Below, piece by piece: positions 8,152 through 17,661 of a DNA stretch of 35,727 bases (positions within the stretch are counted from its first letter, which is position 1; each line of letters begins with the position of its first letter). Below the pieces are notes generated by a model that saw only the letters and a program-made list of their open reading frames with translations, had not been told where the DNA came from and made no database searches. Source of the DNA: Gammaproteobacteria bacterium (lineage in GTDB: Bacteria; Pseudomonadota; Gammaproteobacteria; Pseudomonadales; Azotimanducaceae); contig VYDB01000016.1 in assembly GCA_009843635.1 (NCBI GenBank), forward strand, positions 1-35,727. Reading direction: 5' to 3'. The position numbers and the translations under genes were made by a program.

Positions 8152-9543
8152 GTGTCCGAGCCAGTGCCCTTAAACGAATCCGCGGACCCGCGCCCGCTGA
8201 AGGTGCCGCCGCACTCCATCGAGGCGGAACAGTCGGTGCTCGGCAGCCTGATGCTAAAGCCCGACGCCTGGATCGATGTCATCGACATCCTGGGCGTCAA
8301 TGACTTCTACCGCTCCGAGCACAAGATCGTTTTCGAAGCCATGGATCGGTTGTGGCGGGACAACAAGCCCATAGACGCCATCACCGTAGCCGATACCCTG
8401 TCCACCAAGGGCCAGCTCGACCGCATAGGCGGGGCCGCGTTCTTGGCCGAACTGGTCGAGACCACGCCCGGCACGGCCAACGCCCCCGCCTATGCCCGCA
8501 TCGTGCGCGATCGGTCCACCTTGCGCCAACTCATACGCGCTGGCCAGCACATCACCGAATCCGGCTTCGAGCCGGAAGGGCGCAGCAGCGACGATCTCTT
8601 GGAGGAGGCGGAGCGGGCGGTCTTCGCCATCGCCGAGGGGCGCAGCGCCGACGGCGGGCCGCTGCCCATCACGCCCATGCTGAACACCGCGGCCGACGAA
8701 CTGCGCAAGCTGTACGACAACAAGGGCCAACTGCCCGGCTTGCCAAGCGGTTTCGAAGACCTCGACAAAATGACCACCGGCTTCAAGGATTCGGACCTGA
8801 TCGTGATCGCCGGACGGCCCTCCATGGGCAAGACGGCCTTCGCCATGAACATCGTCGAGTACGCGGTGGTGCAGTGCAACAAGCCGAGCGTGGTGTTCAG
8901 CCTGGAAATGGCCGCCGAGCAGTTGGTGCTGCGCTTGCTCTCCTCCCTGGCGCATATCGACCAAGGCCGCATGCGCATCGGTGAACTCAATGACCGCGAC
9001 TGGGACAATTTCAGCCGCGAGGTGGGGCGATTGAAGGACAAGCCCCTCTACATCGACGACACTCCGGCACTTACCCCGGGCGAGCTGCGCGCCCGCGTGC
9101 GCCGGGTGTCGCGGGAAGCGGGCGGCATCGGCTTGATTGCCGTGGACTACCTGCAGTTGATGAGAATCGCCGGCTCGCCCGAGAACCGCACCAACGAAAT
9201 CTCGGAGATTTCCCGCTCCCTGAAGGCCTTGGCCAAGGAAATGCGCTGCCCCGTGCTGGCCCTCTCGCAGCTCAACCGAGACGTGGAGAAACGCCAGAAC
9301 AAGCGCCCCATGATGGCCGACCTGCGGGACTCCGGTGCCATCGAGCAAGACGCCGACCTGATCCTGTTCATCTACCGCGACGAGGTGTACAACGAAGACT
9401 CCCCAGACAAGGGCATCGCCGAAATCAACATCGGCAAGCAGCGCAACGGCGTCACCGGCACCGTACGGCTCAGCTTCCTCGGCGAGCTGACGAAGTTTGA
9501 AAGCAAGGCACCCGACCGCTACGACGACCTCGAACCGCCCTAG
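8152..9543 (+). CDS. dnaB: replicative DNA helicase
   Basis: Hexameric 5'-3' replicative helicase. The N-terminal domain begins with LKVPPHSIEAEQSVLGSLML, the hallmark of DnaB, and the RecA-like domain has Walker A GRPSMGKT and a Walker B ending IAVDYLQLM; ALSQLNRDVEKR follows. Length from GTG 8152 is 463 aa, normal for the family. The frame stays open upstream to TTG 8089 with ATGs at 8107 and 8119, but that extension (RRFMVRRPHFASS) does not look like DnaB, so the GTG giving MSEPVPLNE is preferred; no start has a clear Shine-Dalgarno. radA follows 12 bases after the stop. Confidence 0.96.
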   Translation: MSEPVPLNESADPRPLKVPPHSIEAEQSVLGSLMLKPDAWIDVIDILGVNDFYRSEHKIVFEAMDRLWRDNKPIDAITVADTLSTKGQLDRIGGAAFLAELVETTPGTANAPAYARIVRDRSTLRQLIRAGQHITESGFEPEGRSSDDLLEEAERAVFAIAEGRSADGGPLPITPMLNTAADELRKLYDNKGQLPGLPSGFEDLDKMTTGFKDSDLIVIAGRPSMGKTAFAMNIVEYAVVQCNKPSVVFSLEMAAEQLVLRLLSSLAHIDQGRMRIGELNDRDWDNFSREVGRLKDKPLYIDDTPALTPGELRARVRRVSREAGGIGLIAVDYLQLMRIAGSPENRTNEISEISRSLKALAKEMRCPVLALSQLNRDVEKRQNKRPMMADLRDSGAIEQDADLILFIYRDEVYNEDSPDKGIAEINIGKQRNGVTGTVRLSFLGELTKFESKAPDRYDDLEPP

Positions 9544-9555
9544 CCTCCTGTTTTC

Positions 9556-10917
9556 GTGCCCAAGACCCAAACCGTTTACGTCTGCTCCGCCTGCGGCGCG
9601 GAGCACGTGCAGTGGCAGGGGCAGTGCAGCGCCTGCGGCGAGTGGAACAGCCTCTCCAAGCTGCGCATCGGCGCAGCACCCGCACCGAAGCTGGGTTTCA
9701 GCGGCGCGGAGGCACAGGTGCGCAAGCTATCGGAGGTGGAGACCGAGGCTTCCGACCGGCTCGCCACCGGCTTCGGCGAACTCGACCGGGTGCTCGGCGG
9801 TGGCTTGGTGCCCGGCTCGGTGGTGTTGATCGGCGGCGACCCCGGCGCCGGCAAGAGCACCTTGCTGCTACAGGTCTGTGCCACCGTGGCCGAGCAATGC
9901 CCCGTGCTCTACGTCACCGGCGAAGAATCCCTGCAGCAGTTGGCCCTGCGCTCGGAACGGCTGGGGCTGCCGGTCGGCAACCTGGAAGTGGCTGCGGAAA
10001 CCCGGGCGGAGACCATCGCCGGCCTGATCGAGGAGCGAAAGCCCAGCCTGGTGGTGCTCGACTCCGTTCAGGTCATGCAATTGGAGAGCATTGACGGCAT
10101 GCCGGGCAGCGTCAGCCAAGTGCGCGAGACCGCCGCCTACTTCACCCGCCTGGCCAAGGGCACCGGCGCCGTGGTGGTGCTGGTCGGCCACATCACCAAG
10201 GAGGGCAACCTCGCCGGGCCCAAGGTGCTTGAGCACATGATCGACTGCTTCATGATGCTCGACAGCCCCGCCGGCAGCCGTTACCGCACCCTGCGCGGGT
10301 TGAAGAACCGCTTCGGGGCGGTCAACGAACTCGGCGTCTTCGCCATGACCGGCAAGGGCATGCGGGAGGTCGCCAATCCATCGGCGATCTTCCTGCAGCG
10401 CGGCGAGGCGGAGTCCCCCGGCAGCGTCGCGACCGTGATCTGGGAGGGCACGCGGCCAATTCTCGTCGAGCTGCAGGCACTGGTGGACGACGTGCAGGGC
10501 GGCTACCCCCGGCGGGTGGCCGTGGGCCTCGACCAGCAGCGCCTAGCCATGCACCTGGCGGTGCTGCACCGCCACTGCGGCATCCAGCTAGCGGACCAGG
10601 ACGTGTTCGCCAACGTGGTTGGCGGCGTGCGCATCGCCGAGACCGGTGCCGACTTGGCGGCACTGTTGGCGGTGCTGTCTTCGCTGCGCAACCGGGCCTT
10701 GCCGAAGGACTTAATCGTGTTCGGGGAACTCGGCCTGACCGGCGAAGTGCGGCCAGTGGCCAACGGCCAGGAGCGCCTGCGCGAAGCCCGCAAGCACGGC
10801 TTCAAGACCGCCATCGCTCCCCACGCCAACCGGCCCCGCGACCCGATCAAGGGCATGGCGGTGCACGGCGTCAAAACCCTCAGCGCCGCGCTGGACGTGG
10901 TGGCCGGGCTGCCTTAA
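9556..10917 (+). CDS. radA: DNA repair protein RadA
   Basis: 453 aa, normal length. Zinc finger with Cys10, Cys13, Cys24 and Cys27 (CSACG...CSACG), Walker [11 protein letters not shown] at 93-102, the RadA-specific KNRFG motif near residue 250, and a C-terminal Lon-like domain without protease residues. RadA promotes branch migration in recombinational repair. The start is GTG ([10 protein letters not shown]), 12 bases after dnaB, which suggests co-transcription. Confidence 0.96.
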   Translation: MPKTQTVYVCSACGAEHVQWQGQCSACGEWNSLSKLRIGAAPAPKLGFSGAEAQVRKLSEVETEASDRLATGFGELDRVLGGGLVPGSVVLIGGDPGAGKSTLLLQVCATVAEQCPVLYVTGEESLQQLALRSERLGLPVGNLEVAAETRAETIAGLIEERKPSLVVLDSVQVMQLESIDGMPGSVSQVRETAAYFTRLAKGTGAVVVLVGHITKEGNLAGPKVLEHMIDCFMMLDSPAGSRYRTLRGLKNRFGAVNELGVFAMTGKGMREVANPSAIFLQRGEAESPGSVATVIWEGTRPILVELQALVDDVQGGYPRRVAVGLDQQRLAMHLAVLHRHCGIQLADQDVFANVVGGVRIAETGADLAALLAVLSSLRNRALPKDLIVFGELGLTGEVRPVANGQERLREARKHGFKTAIAPHANRPRDPIKGMAVHGVKTLSAALDVVAGLP

Positions 10918-10988
10918 GTCAATGTGGTGGCGCTTTGCCGGGTCTATCCGGTGTATGGTTCGCCCTAGCCAATTGCCATGGGCCAACC

Positions 10989-11447
10989 ATGCACTGCCCG
11001 TTCTGCGGAACTGACGACACCAAGGTAATCGACTCGCGGCTGGTCAGCGACGGCGAGGCCGTGCGGCGGCGCCGGGCGTGTCAAAAATGCGGCGAGCGCT
11101 GGACCACCTTCGAAACCGCCGAACTGGTCATGCCGAGAATCGTCAAGCGCGACGGCTCCCGGGAGCCCTTTGACGAGAACAAGCTGCGCCGCGGCCTGCA
11201 ATCTGCCCTGGAAAAGCGGCCAGTCCCGGTGGAGGACGTGGAGGCGCTGATCAACCGCGTCAAGCACAACATACGGGTCACCGGCGAACGGGAGGTGGCC
11301 GCCGAACTGCTCGGCCAGGAAGTCATGGGTGAACTGCGCCAACTCGATGCCGTGGCCTACGTCCGCTTCGCCTCCGTTTACCTCAACTTTGAGGACGTGA
11401 GCGAGTTCCAGTCGGAAATCCTGCGCCTCAAAGACGGCGCGCAATGA
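10989..11447 (+). CDS. nrdR: transcriptional repressor NrdR
   Basis: 152 aa. It starts with the canonical MHCPFCG, has a zinc ribbon (Cys3, Cys6, Cys31, Cys34) and then an ATP-cone domain beginning [16 protein letters not shown]. NrdR represses ribonucleotide reductase genes according to (d)ATP level. The frame is open to TTG 10935, but the family start is the ATG at 10989. The stop overlaps the ribD ATG by four bases (ATGA). Confidence 0.97.
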   Translation: MHCPFCGTDDTKVIDSRLVSDGEAVRRRRACQKCGERWTTFETAELVMPRIVKRDGSREPFDENKLRRGLQSALEKRPVPVEDVEALINRVKHNIRVTGEREVAAELLGQEVMGELRQLDAVAYVRFASVYLNFEDVSEFQSEILRLKDGAQ

Positions 11448-12520
11448 TCACCAGCACCGACCAAGCCCATCTCGCCGAGGCAGTTGAACTGGCAAGGCGC
11501 GGTCTCTACACCACCACGCCCAACCCCCGGGTGGGCTGCGTGATCGCGCGGGGCGACCAAGTGTTGGGCCGCGGCTGGCACCAATGGGCCGGCCAGGACC
11601 ACGCGGAGATTCGCGCCCTCGAGGACGCCGGCCAAGACGTGGCGGGCGCCACCGCCTACGTCAGCTTGGAGCCCTGCTCGATCCACGGGCGAACCCCGCC
11701 CTGTGCCGACGCCTTGGTCGCCGCCGGCATCAAGCGGGTGGTGGTCGGCGCGCTCGACCCCGACCCGCGGGTCAACGGCAACGGCCTTAAGCAACTCAAG
11801 GCGGCGGGCATCGAGGTGGACTTTGCCAACGACGAACCCGCCCAAGCGTTGAACCTTGGCCACCGGCAGCGCATGACGCGGGCCCGCCCGTGGGTGCGGG
11901 TGAAGATGGCTGCCTCCCTCGACGGCCGCACCGCCATGGCGTCCGGCGAAAGCCAATGGATCACCGGCCCGGAGGCGCGCCAGGACGTTCAGCAATGGCG
12001 GGCGCGGAGCTGCGCGGTGATCACCGGCATCGGCACCCTGCTGGCCGACAACCCCCGGCTGGACGTGCGCGATGACCGTTTCGCCAGCGACGGCACCTTG
12101 CGCCAGCCCCTGCGGGTGATCGTGGACGGCCGGTTGCGCAGCCCCGCCGAAGCGCAGATCTTCCAACCGCCTGGAACCGCCCTGATCGCCCACGCCGACA
12201 AAGCCAACGCGGACCACCCAAAGGCGGAGTGCCTCCCCTGCGGCTCGGAACAGGTGGATCTGGCGCAATTGCTGGCCCGCTTGGCTGACCGCGAGTGCAA
12301 CGAGGTGTTGGTCGAAGCCGGGCCCACCCTCGCCGGGGCCTTTCTCAATGAAGGCCTTTGCGACGAGCTCATTCTCTATCTGGCGCCAAAGTTTCTCGGT
12401 GCCGAGGCCCGGCCCTTGCTGGACTTGCCGTTCGAGCGCCTGGAGCAGGCGATGGCCGGCGACATCGTCGGAATCGAACGCTTCGGCCCCGATCTGCGCC
12501 TGCGCTTGACGGGGTTTTAG
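11444..12520 (+). CDS. ribD: riboflavin biosynthesis deaminase/reductase RibD
   Basis: 358 aa bifunctional enzyme. The N-terminal cytidine-deaminase-like domain has the zinc motif HAE (His53) and [11 protein letters not shown] (Cys78, Cys87); it deaminates the pyrimidine intermediate made from GTP. The C-terminal dihydrofolate-reductase-like domain begins [17 protein letters not shown] and reduces the ribosyl side chain. Its start overlaps the nrdR stop. In many gammaproteobacteria ribE, ribBA and ribH follow; here nusB comes next, so the other riboflavin genes must be elsewhere. Confidence 0.96.
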   Translation: MITSTDQAHLAEAVELARRGLYTTTPNPRVGCVIARGDQVLGRGWHQWAGQDHAEIRALEDAGQDVAGATAYVSLEPCSIHGRTPPCADALVAAGIKRVVVGALDPDPRVNGNGLKQLKAAGIEVDFANDEPAQALNLGHRQRMTRARPWVRVKMAASLDGRTAMASGESQWITGPEARQDVQQWRARSCAVITGIGTLLADNPRLDVRDDRFASDGTLRQPLRVIVDGRLRSPAEAQIFQPPGTALIAHADKANADHPKAECLPCGSEQVDLAQLLARLADRECNEVLVEAGPTLAGAFLNEGLCDELILYLAPKFLGAEARPLLDLPFERLEQAMAGDIVGIERFGPDLRLRLTGF

Positions 12521-12524
12521 GGCG

Positions 12525-12989
12525 ATGGCCGAGCAGCGCAGGCGAGGCGCGCCGGGCGTGAACGTGAGCCAACGGCGCAAGGCCCGCCGCGTGTTGGTGC
12601 AAGCGCTCTACCAATGGCAGATGAACCGCACCACCGCCAGGCTCCTGACCGCGGAGTACACCGGCAGCGGAGCGCTGGACAAGGCCGACCGGCCCTTCTT
12701 CGATGCGATGCTCGGCAGGGTGCTGGCCAGCCCCAGCCAGCTCGACGAACTCTTCGGCGACCTGCTCGACCGCGACCAGGAGCGCCTCGACGGCGTGGAA
12801 CTTGCCATCCTGCGCTTGGGTGCCTGCGAACTGCGCCACCGGCCCGACGTGCCCGCCCGGGTGGTGATCGACGAGTACATCGAACTCGCCAAGCTGTTCG
12901 GCGCCGAGGCAAGCCACAGGTACGTCAACGGCGTGCTGGACAAGCTGGCCGGGAGCCTACGGCCCACCGAGATGGGAAGGGAGGCTTGA
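12525..12989 (+). CDS. nusB: transcription antitermination factor NusB
   Basis: 154 aa all-helical protein. It reads SQRRKARRVLVQALYQWQMN near the start and has LAILRLGACELRHRPDVP, VVIDEYIELAKLFG and YVNGVLDKLA, all NusB hallmarks. It binds boxA RNA with NusE (S10) for rRNA antitermination. It begins four bases after ribD, and its TGA overlaps the thiL ATG (TGATG), so coupling is likely. The ~13-residue Arg-rich N-terminal extension before SQRRKAR is slightly longer than usual. Confidence 0.96.
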   Translation: MAEQRRRGAPGVNVSQRRKARRVLVQALYQWQMNRTTARLLTAEYTGSGALDKADRPFFDAMLGRVLASPSQLDELFGDLLDRDQERLDGVELAILRLGACELRHRPDVPARVVIDEYIELAKLFGAEASHRYVNGVLDKLAGSLRPTEMGREA

Positions 12990-13882
12990 TGGACGAGTTC
13001 GCCCTGATCGAGCGCATCCGGGCGCAGTTGGGCGGTGACGCCCCGGAATGGCTGGTGCTGGGGCCGGGCGACGACGGGGCCGTGGTACGGCCGCCGGTGG
13101 GGCACGACATCGCCAGTTCCATCGACAGCTTCCTGGCCGATGTCCACTTTCCCGCCCGCGCCGACGCCGAGCTGATCGGCTACCGCTGCCTGATGGCGAG
13201 CCTATCCGATCTAGCCGCGATGGCGGCGACGCCGGCCTGGGCGCTGGTGGCGCTCAGCCTGCCGGAAGGGGATGCTGGCTGGGCGACGGCCCTGGCTCGG
13301 GGCATGGACGAGGCCGCAATTGCAGCCGGGGCACGGATCGCCGGCGGCAATCTCGCGGCTGGCCCGTTAACCATCACGGTCAGCGTGCAAGGTTGGGCGC
13401 CCGCCGGCACCATGCTGGCGCGCTCCGGGGCGAAGCCCGGCGACGCCATCTGCCTGAGCGGCCCGGTGGGCGGTGCAGCGGGTGCCTTGCGGCAAGTCGA
13501 TCTGGCCGCTTCCCAGCCCGGACAATTGAGCGCCTTGGAACGAGCCTACTGGCGGCCCCAGCCGCCGTTCTCCCTGGCATCGGCGCTGCGCAGCCACGCC
13601 AGCAGCGGCATCGATCTCTCCGACGGACTGCTGGCCGACCTTGGCCACGTGGCCGCCGCCAGCGGCGTCAGCCTGCACTTGGAGAGCGCCGCCATCCCGG
13701 TGGCCAAGGGCGCGGGCCTCGACGATGCGCTAGCCGATGGCGACGACTACGCCTTGGCTTTCACCACCGCGCACAAGCCCCTGATGGCGCGCTTCGACGT
13801 CATCGGCGAAGTGGCCTCGGGCAGCGGCTTGCATCTGGATGGCCAGCGCGTCGACGAGCAGGGGTTTCGCCATTTCCACTGA
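12989..13882 (+). CDS. thiL: thiamine-monophosphate kinase
   Basis: 297 aa. It starts MDEFALIERI and has LGPGDDGAVV (nucleotide/Mg2+ binding), DIASSIDSFLADVHFP, ISDG-type SGIDLSDGLLADLGH and, near the C-terminus, ADGDDYALAF, which stands where E. coli has GEDYEL. ThiL phosphorylates thiamine phosphate to thiamine pyrophosphate. The start overlaps the nusB stop by one base. It is slightly shorter than E. coli ThiL but all key segments are present. Confidence 0.95.
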   Translation: MDEFALIERIRAQLGGDAPEWLVLGPGDDGAVVRPPVGHDIASSIDSFLADVHFPARADAELIGYRCLMASLSDLAAMAATPAWALVALSLPEGDAGWATALARGMDEAAIAAGARIAGGNLAAGPLTITVSVQGWAPAGTMLARSGAKPGDAICLSGPVGGAAGALRQVDLAASQPGQLSALERAYWRPQPPFSLASALRSHASSGIDLSDGLLADLGHVAAASGVSLHLESAAIPVAKGAGLDDALADGDDYALAFTTAHKPLMARFDVIGEVASGSGLHLDGQRVDEQGFRHFH

Positions 13883-14351
13883 ATTGAATTGGCGCGTCTT
13901 GAAGCATCCGTCGGCGTTCATCGCCTGCGGGTTCGGTGCCGGCCTGCTCCCGTTGGTTCCCGGCACTTGGGGTTCGGCTTTGGGCGTTGGCCTGTGGCTG
14001 CTGATTCCGCCGCAGCCGATTTGGCAAATCGGCGCTTGCGTCATCGGCTTCCTAGTCGGCTGGCTGGCCGCGGCGCAGGTGTGCCGCCGTCACGAGCTGA
14101 ACGACCCGCCCCAAGTGGTCGTGGACGAATTCATCGGCGTCTGGATCGCCCTAGCGGCACTGCCCCGAGAGGCTTTTTGGCTATTGGCGGGCTTCGTTCT
14201 CTTTCGCGTCTTCGACGTTCTCAAGCCCTTCCCCGTTGGGGCGCTGGAACGGCGCTTCACCGGCGGCTTCGGCGTGATGATCGACGACGTGGCCGCCGGG
14301 GCTCTCGCTGGCTTGGTTGGCTACGGGGCTTGGTGGGTCCTGGCTAGTTGA
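13839..14351 (+). CDS. pgpA: phosphatidylglycerophosphatase A
   Basis: 170 aa inner-membrane phosphatase of phosphatidylglycerol synthesis. GFGAGLLPLVPGTWGS, QVVVDEFIGVW and FRVFDVLKPFPVG are PgpA signatures, and there are about four hydrophobic segments. ATG 13839 overlaps thiL by 44 bases; TTG 13884 would trim 15 residues and reduce the overlap to nothing, and I cannot separate the two from sequence. The thiL-pgpA order is the classic gammaproteobacterial one. Confidence 0.93.
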   Translation: MASASTSRGFAISTELNWRVLKHPSAFIACGFGAGLLPLVPGTWGSALGVGLWLLIPPQPIWQIGACVIGFLVGWLAAAQVCRRHELNDPPQVVVDEFIGVWIALAALPREAFWLLAGFVLFRVFDVLKPFPVGALERRFTGGFGVMIDDVAAGALAGLVGYGAWWVLAS

Positions 14352-14396
14352 TTGCCTGCAGCGGCTCTCCGATTGCGCGTGTTGCCGGTGGGCGAC

Positions 14397-15272
14397 TCAG
14401 TTGATGCGCTCTACCGCCTGCCGCCCAAGTTCAGCCAGCAACGTGTCTTGCAAGCCCGCTTGCTGCAATAGGTCCGAGGCTTCCTTGCTCAAAGCCCGCG
14501 CCTCCCGCCGCGCCTCGTCCAGGCTCATGAGCGTGACGAACGTGGATTTGTCCGCTTGCTGGTCGGAGCCAGCCGGCTTGCCCAGCGTGGCGGTGTCGCT
14601 GGTGACATCCAGCACATCGTCAATGATCTGAAAGCTTAAGCCCACGCGGTCGCCGAAGGCCTTTGCCACCGCCATCTGCGCCTCGCTGGCGTTCGCGAAC
14701 AGGGCACCGATCTGCACCGCGGCACTCAAGAGCGCCCCGGTCTTGGCGGCGTGCAGCGCCTTGAGTTCCGCCAAGCCCAGCCGCTGGCCTTCGCTGGCCA
14801 TGTCGAAGGCTTGCCCGCCCACCATGCCCCGCCAGCCAACGGCTTCCGCCAACAGCCTCAGCGCTGCGGCCCGACTGGCGGCGCCTCCCCCGGGCGCACC
14901 CGCGAGCACCTCAAAGGCCAGGGCTTGCAGCGCATCACCCACGAGAATCGCCACCGCCTCGCCATAGGCGGCATGGCAACTTGGCTTGCCCCGGCGCAGC
15001 GCATCGTCGTCCATGGCCGGCAGGTCGTCATGCACCAAGGAGTAGGCGTGTATCAGCTCAACGGCGCAGGCGGGCGGCAGCGCATCCTCCAACCGGCCGC
15101 CGAAGGCCATGCAGGATGCGCAGGTGAGCATGGGCCGCAGGCGCTTGCCGCCGCCCAGGGCCGCATAGCGCATGGCGTCCACCAACGGTTGGGCAATGGG
15201 GGAACGACTCGGCAGAACGCCGTGCAGCGCCTCTTCAATGGCGGCCCGGACGGCGTCCGGCTCAGCCGTCAT
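14397..15272 (-). CDS. ispA: geranyl/farnesyl diphosphate synthase
   Basis: 291 aa trans-prenyl diphosphate synthase. [10 protein letters not shown] near residue 41, first Asp-rich motif DDLPAMDDD (82-90) and second Asp-rich motif DDVLD near residue 220, then a [15 protein letters not shown] segment. It condenses IPP with DMAPP/GPP and supplies precursors for quinones, undecaprenyl phosphate and possibly carotenoids. It overlaps xseB by 11 bases, the usual xseB-ispA coupling; dxs, which commonly follows, is not here, since the convergent gene pgpA ends 45 bases away. Confidence 0.95.
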   Translation of the reverse strand: MTAEPDAVRAAIEEALHGVLPSRSPIAQPLVDAMRYAALGGGKRLRPMLTCASCMAFGGRLEDALPPACAVELIHAYSLVHDDLPAMDDDALRRGKPSCHAAYGEAVAILVGDALQALAFEVLAGAPGGGAASRAAALRLLAEAVGWRGMVGGQAFDMASEGQRLGLAELKALHAAKTGALLSAAVQIGALFANASEAQMAVAKAFGDRVGLSFQIIDDVLDVTSDTATLGKPAGSDQQADKSTFVTLMSLDEARREARALSKEASDLLQQAGLQDTLLAELGRQAVERIN

Positions 15273-15516
15273 TCAAGGATCCGAGGTCCAGGTCTTCGAG
15301 CTCGTTGTCTTCGGTGAGCGTGCGCACCCGCAGTTCCGCCTGCTTGAGCGCGGCTTGGCACTGGCGGGTGAGCTTGACGCCCTGCTCAAAGGCGGCGAGG
15401 GAGGCTTCGAGGCCGAGTTCGCCGGACTCCATCTGCTTGACTAAGTCTTCGAGCGCCTTCAAGGCGGCTTCAAAATCAACTTCGCCATCAGCTCCGTCTT
15501 GGCTGGCCTCGGTCAT
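15262..15516 (-). CDS. xseB: exodeoxyribonuclease VII small subunit
   Basis: 84 aa. The core [20 protein letters not shown], then [20 protein letters not shown], is the XseB coiled-coil signature. It associates with XseA to degrade single-stranded DNA. The ATG at 15516 (MTEASQD) is chosen because the upstream extension is Pro/Ala-rich and overlaps the preceding gene. It begins four bases after the stop of the small upstream gene and overlaps ispA, so the three likely form one leftward operon. Confidence 0.93.
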   Translation of the reverse strand: MTEASQDGADGEVDFEAALKALEDLVKQMESGELGLEASLAAFEQGVKLTRQCQAALKQAELRVRTLTEDNELEDLDLGSLNDG

Positions 15517-15520
15517 CGCT

Positions 15521-15772
15521 TCAGGCTGCGTCGGAATCGGGCTTGGCGGCTTGGCCGGTGCAGTGCCACGCACCGCTGGCCGGATCGACGGCAATCAGCC
15601 CTTCGTCCTCCAGCTTGGAGAATTCGCGGCGCACCATCCACGCGCCCATGGGCTGGTTGCGATCCCGCAGCAAGGTGCAAATGTCGCCCGGACGAAATTC
15701 AGCCTGCCCCGACGCCACCAGCTCGCAGATCAGGCCAAAGATGGTTTCCGTGCGTTTTCGATCAATGCTCAT
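15521..15772 (-). CDS. small conserved hypothetical protein, winged-helix-like
   Basis: 83 aa from the ATG at 15772. The sequence ([20 protein letters not shown], then [20 protein letters not shown] and [20 protein letters not shown]) has the pattern of a small winged-helix fold, with a helix-turn-helix followed by a beta hairpin. I recall similar uncharacterised proteins in marine gammaproteobacteria but cannot name a function. It ends four bases before xseB, which suggests co-expression. Confidence 0.75.
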   Translation of the reverse strand: MSIDRKRTETIFGLICELVASGQAEFRPGDICTLLRDRNQPMGAWMVRREFSKLEDEGLIAVDPASGAWHCTGQAAKPDSDAA

Positions 15773-15833
15773 TGCCGTCTTGTACCAAAAACGGTGCCCG
15801 ACACACAACCGCGCTTTACGTACAGCGCAGACC

Positions 15834-17201
15834 TCATTCCCGCCAAGGCCGGCCTTGCGCGTAAGCGCCCAAGCGGCGGTTTAACTCGCGAACCAAGTCT
15901 TCGTTGCCAGCGGCCACGGCGAGCGCCTCCCGCTGGGTGGCCAGCGCCTTGTCGAACTGGCCGAGTTCCGCGTAGGCGGCGGCCAAGGTATCCAGGTAGG
16001 CCGCGTTGGGCTCCAAGGCCACCGCCTGCTGGGCCTGGGCGAGCGCCAACTCGCCGTTGCGCACCCCGGCGGCGCTGGAGGTGGCGCGCAGCCACGCATA
16101 GCCATTCAGCGCCTCGGCGGTGCCGGCGGCGAGCACCCGCTCCAACCACTCCGAAGCCTCGTCCTCCCGGCCTTCAGCCAGCAGCAGGCGCACCAAGCGC
16201 AGGGTAGGGCGGCTGAAGCCCGCCTCCGCGCCACGCCGATACCAAGCCATCGCCTCGTCACTGTCCGCGGTCACGCCCAGGCCCGCTTCGAAGATATGCC
16301 CCAAGCCGACGAAGCTGCCCGGCGCCTCCAGGGCTGCGGCCCGGGCGAACCACTGCCGGGCTGCGTTGAAATCCTGCTCAAGGCCCCTGCCGGTCAGGTA
16401 GGCGTGGGCCAAGTTGGCCATGCCATTGCCGGAGCCCCGCTCGGCACCTTGCTTGAAGTAGGCCGCGGCCTGCGCCACTGAGGCACCTTTGAGTTCGCCG
16501 CTGCGGACCATGTAGCCCAAGGCGACGGGCGCTTCCGCACTGCCAGCCTCCAGGGCGCGTTCATACCATTGCTTGGCCTGTTCGGGGTCCGGCTCGTCGG
16601 TAAACGCCGTCCTGTAACTAGCGGCAAGCTGCACCATCGCCGCCTCGTGGCCCTGCTGCGCCGCCCGCTCCAGCCAGACGCGGGCCTCTTCGAGATCATG
16701 GGCCGGGCCGGCGCCGGTGAGGTAGGCGTAGCCCAAGTGGTATTCGCCCGCAGCATGCCCTGCGGCGGCCGCCCGCGCAAAGAAGCCGAAGGCCAGCGAC
16801 TTGTCGCTGCGCACGCCGTCGCCGTGAAAGTGCAGGCTGCCGCGGGCGACCAGCGCCGCCGGGTTCTCGGCGTCGAATTCCAGGGCACGGGCGTAGTCCT
16901 GGGCGGCAGAGACGTGCATGCCCTGGGCCTGGAAGCTGTAGCCGCGCAGGTAATAGGCGTGCGAGCGCTCATGCGGGTGCAGCCGATGGGCCACCACCGC
17001 CGGGTCCAGCCAAGCGCGGGCGAAGGTGAACTGCCCCTGCTCGATCAACTCAACGGCCCGGCTGACGAAGGCGCGTGGATCGAAAGTGGCGGCGTGGGAG
17101 AGGGGGCTCAGGCAGAGGGCGAGGGCGGCGGCTGTGGCCGCGAGGCGAACGCTGTCGCACGCGCCAACCGCCAGCCCAACCTTGCTCCACAGCCGCATCA
17201 T
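15834..17201 (-). CDS. Sel1-repeat/TPR secreted protein
   Basis: 455 aa. The N-terminus has a signal peptide with its hydrophobic stretch around residues 20-37 (ATAAALALCLSPLSHAA). The body is a chain of TPR/Sel1-like repeats such as AGEYHLGYAYLTGAGPAHDL, EEARVWLERAAQQGHEAAMV and GFGxxAMAWYRRGAEAGF-type units, with two plain TPR-like units near the C-terminus. Such solenoids bind proteins in the periplasm or outer membrane. No partner is evident. It lies 61 bases upstream of the small winged-helix-like gene and is divergent from ssrA. Confidence 0.88.
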   Translation of the reverse strand: MMRLWSKVGLAVGACDSVRLAATAAALALCLSPLSHAATFDPRAFVSRAVELIEQGQFTFARAWLDPAVVAHRLHPHERSHAYYLRGYSFQAQGMHVSAAQDYARALEFDAENPAALVARGSLHFHGDGVRSDKSLAFGFFARAAAAGHAAGEYHLGYAYLTGAGPAHDLEEARVWLERAAQQGHEAAMVQLAASYRTAFTDEPDPEQAKQWYERALEAGSAEAPVALGYMVRSGELKGASVAQAAAYFKQGAERGSGNGMANLAHAYLTGRGLEQDFNAARQWFARAAALEAPGSFVGLGHIFEAGLGVTADSDEAMAWYRRGAEAGFSRPTLRLVRLLLAEGREDEASEWLERVLAAGTAEALNGYAWLRATSSAAGVRNGELALAQAQQAVALEPNAAYLDTLAAAYAELGQFDKALATQREALAVAAGNEDLVRELNRRLGAYAQGRPWRE

Positions 17202-17263
17202 GCCCCGATGGTAGCGGATTGCGACACCGTGCTAAACTTCGCCTCCGTTTAAGCAAGTCCATT

Positions 17264-17621
17264 GGGGGCGATACGGTCTCGACGTCGGTCTCAAAGCAAA
17301 AGGTGCATGCCGAGAGAGTAGCGGCTCTCGCTAAACAATCGCTGCAAACCCATAGTTGCCAACGACGACAACTACGCACTAGCGGCCTAAACCGCCGCTA
17401 ACGCTGATGATCCCTCGCCTGCGGGGTGAAATCGGCGGCAAAGACAGCAGGATCGCGCTCTCGCCCACGCCTGGGGGTGGCAGCGTCAAACCTTTCCGGG
17501 CTCGCCAACAGCGCCCTGGCCGCCGGGCCGCTTGCGGTTAAAGCAATAGACGGACCCTAAGCATGTAGAGCCGATTGCGGCGAACCCACGGACGCGGGTT
17601 CGACTCCCGCCGCCTCCACCA
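17264..17621 (+). ncRNA. ssrA: transfer-messenger RNA
   Basis: 358 bases. The 5' end GGGGGCGATACGG pairs its first seven bases with CGCCTCC just before the 3' ACCA, forming the acceptor stem, and the T-arm GCGGGTTCGACTCCCGC is intact. The tag frame starts at GCC 17358 after a TAGTT and reads ANDDNYALAA, ending at TAA 17388-17390. The mRNA-like region and the pseudoknot-rich stretch between ~17400 and 17560 are of normal length. The tag is of the gammaproteobacterial type and gives the best single clue to taxonomy. It rescues stalled ribosomes with SmpB. Confidence 0.97.
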
Positions 17622-17661
17622 ACCCTTCCCGCCATGCGGGATGTTTAAGAGCGCAGAAAAC

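Noticed and set aside
8254-9606. 450-codon minus-strand ORF opposite dnaB
   Set aside because: High-GC sequence keeps antisense frames open; dnaB on the plus strand is unmistakable.
12614-12988. In-frame 5' extension of thiL through nusB
   Set aside because: The extension is the nusB gene in another frame; thiL starts at ATG 12989.
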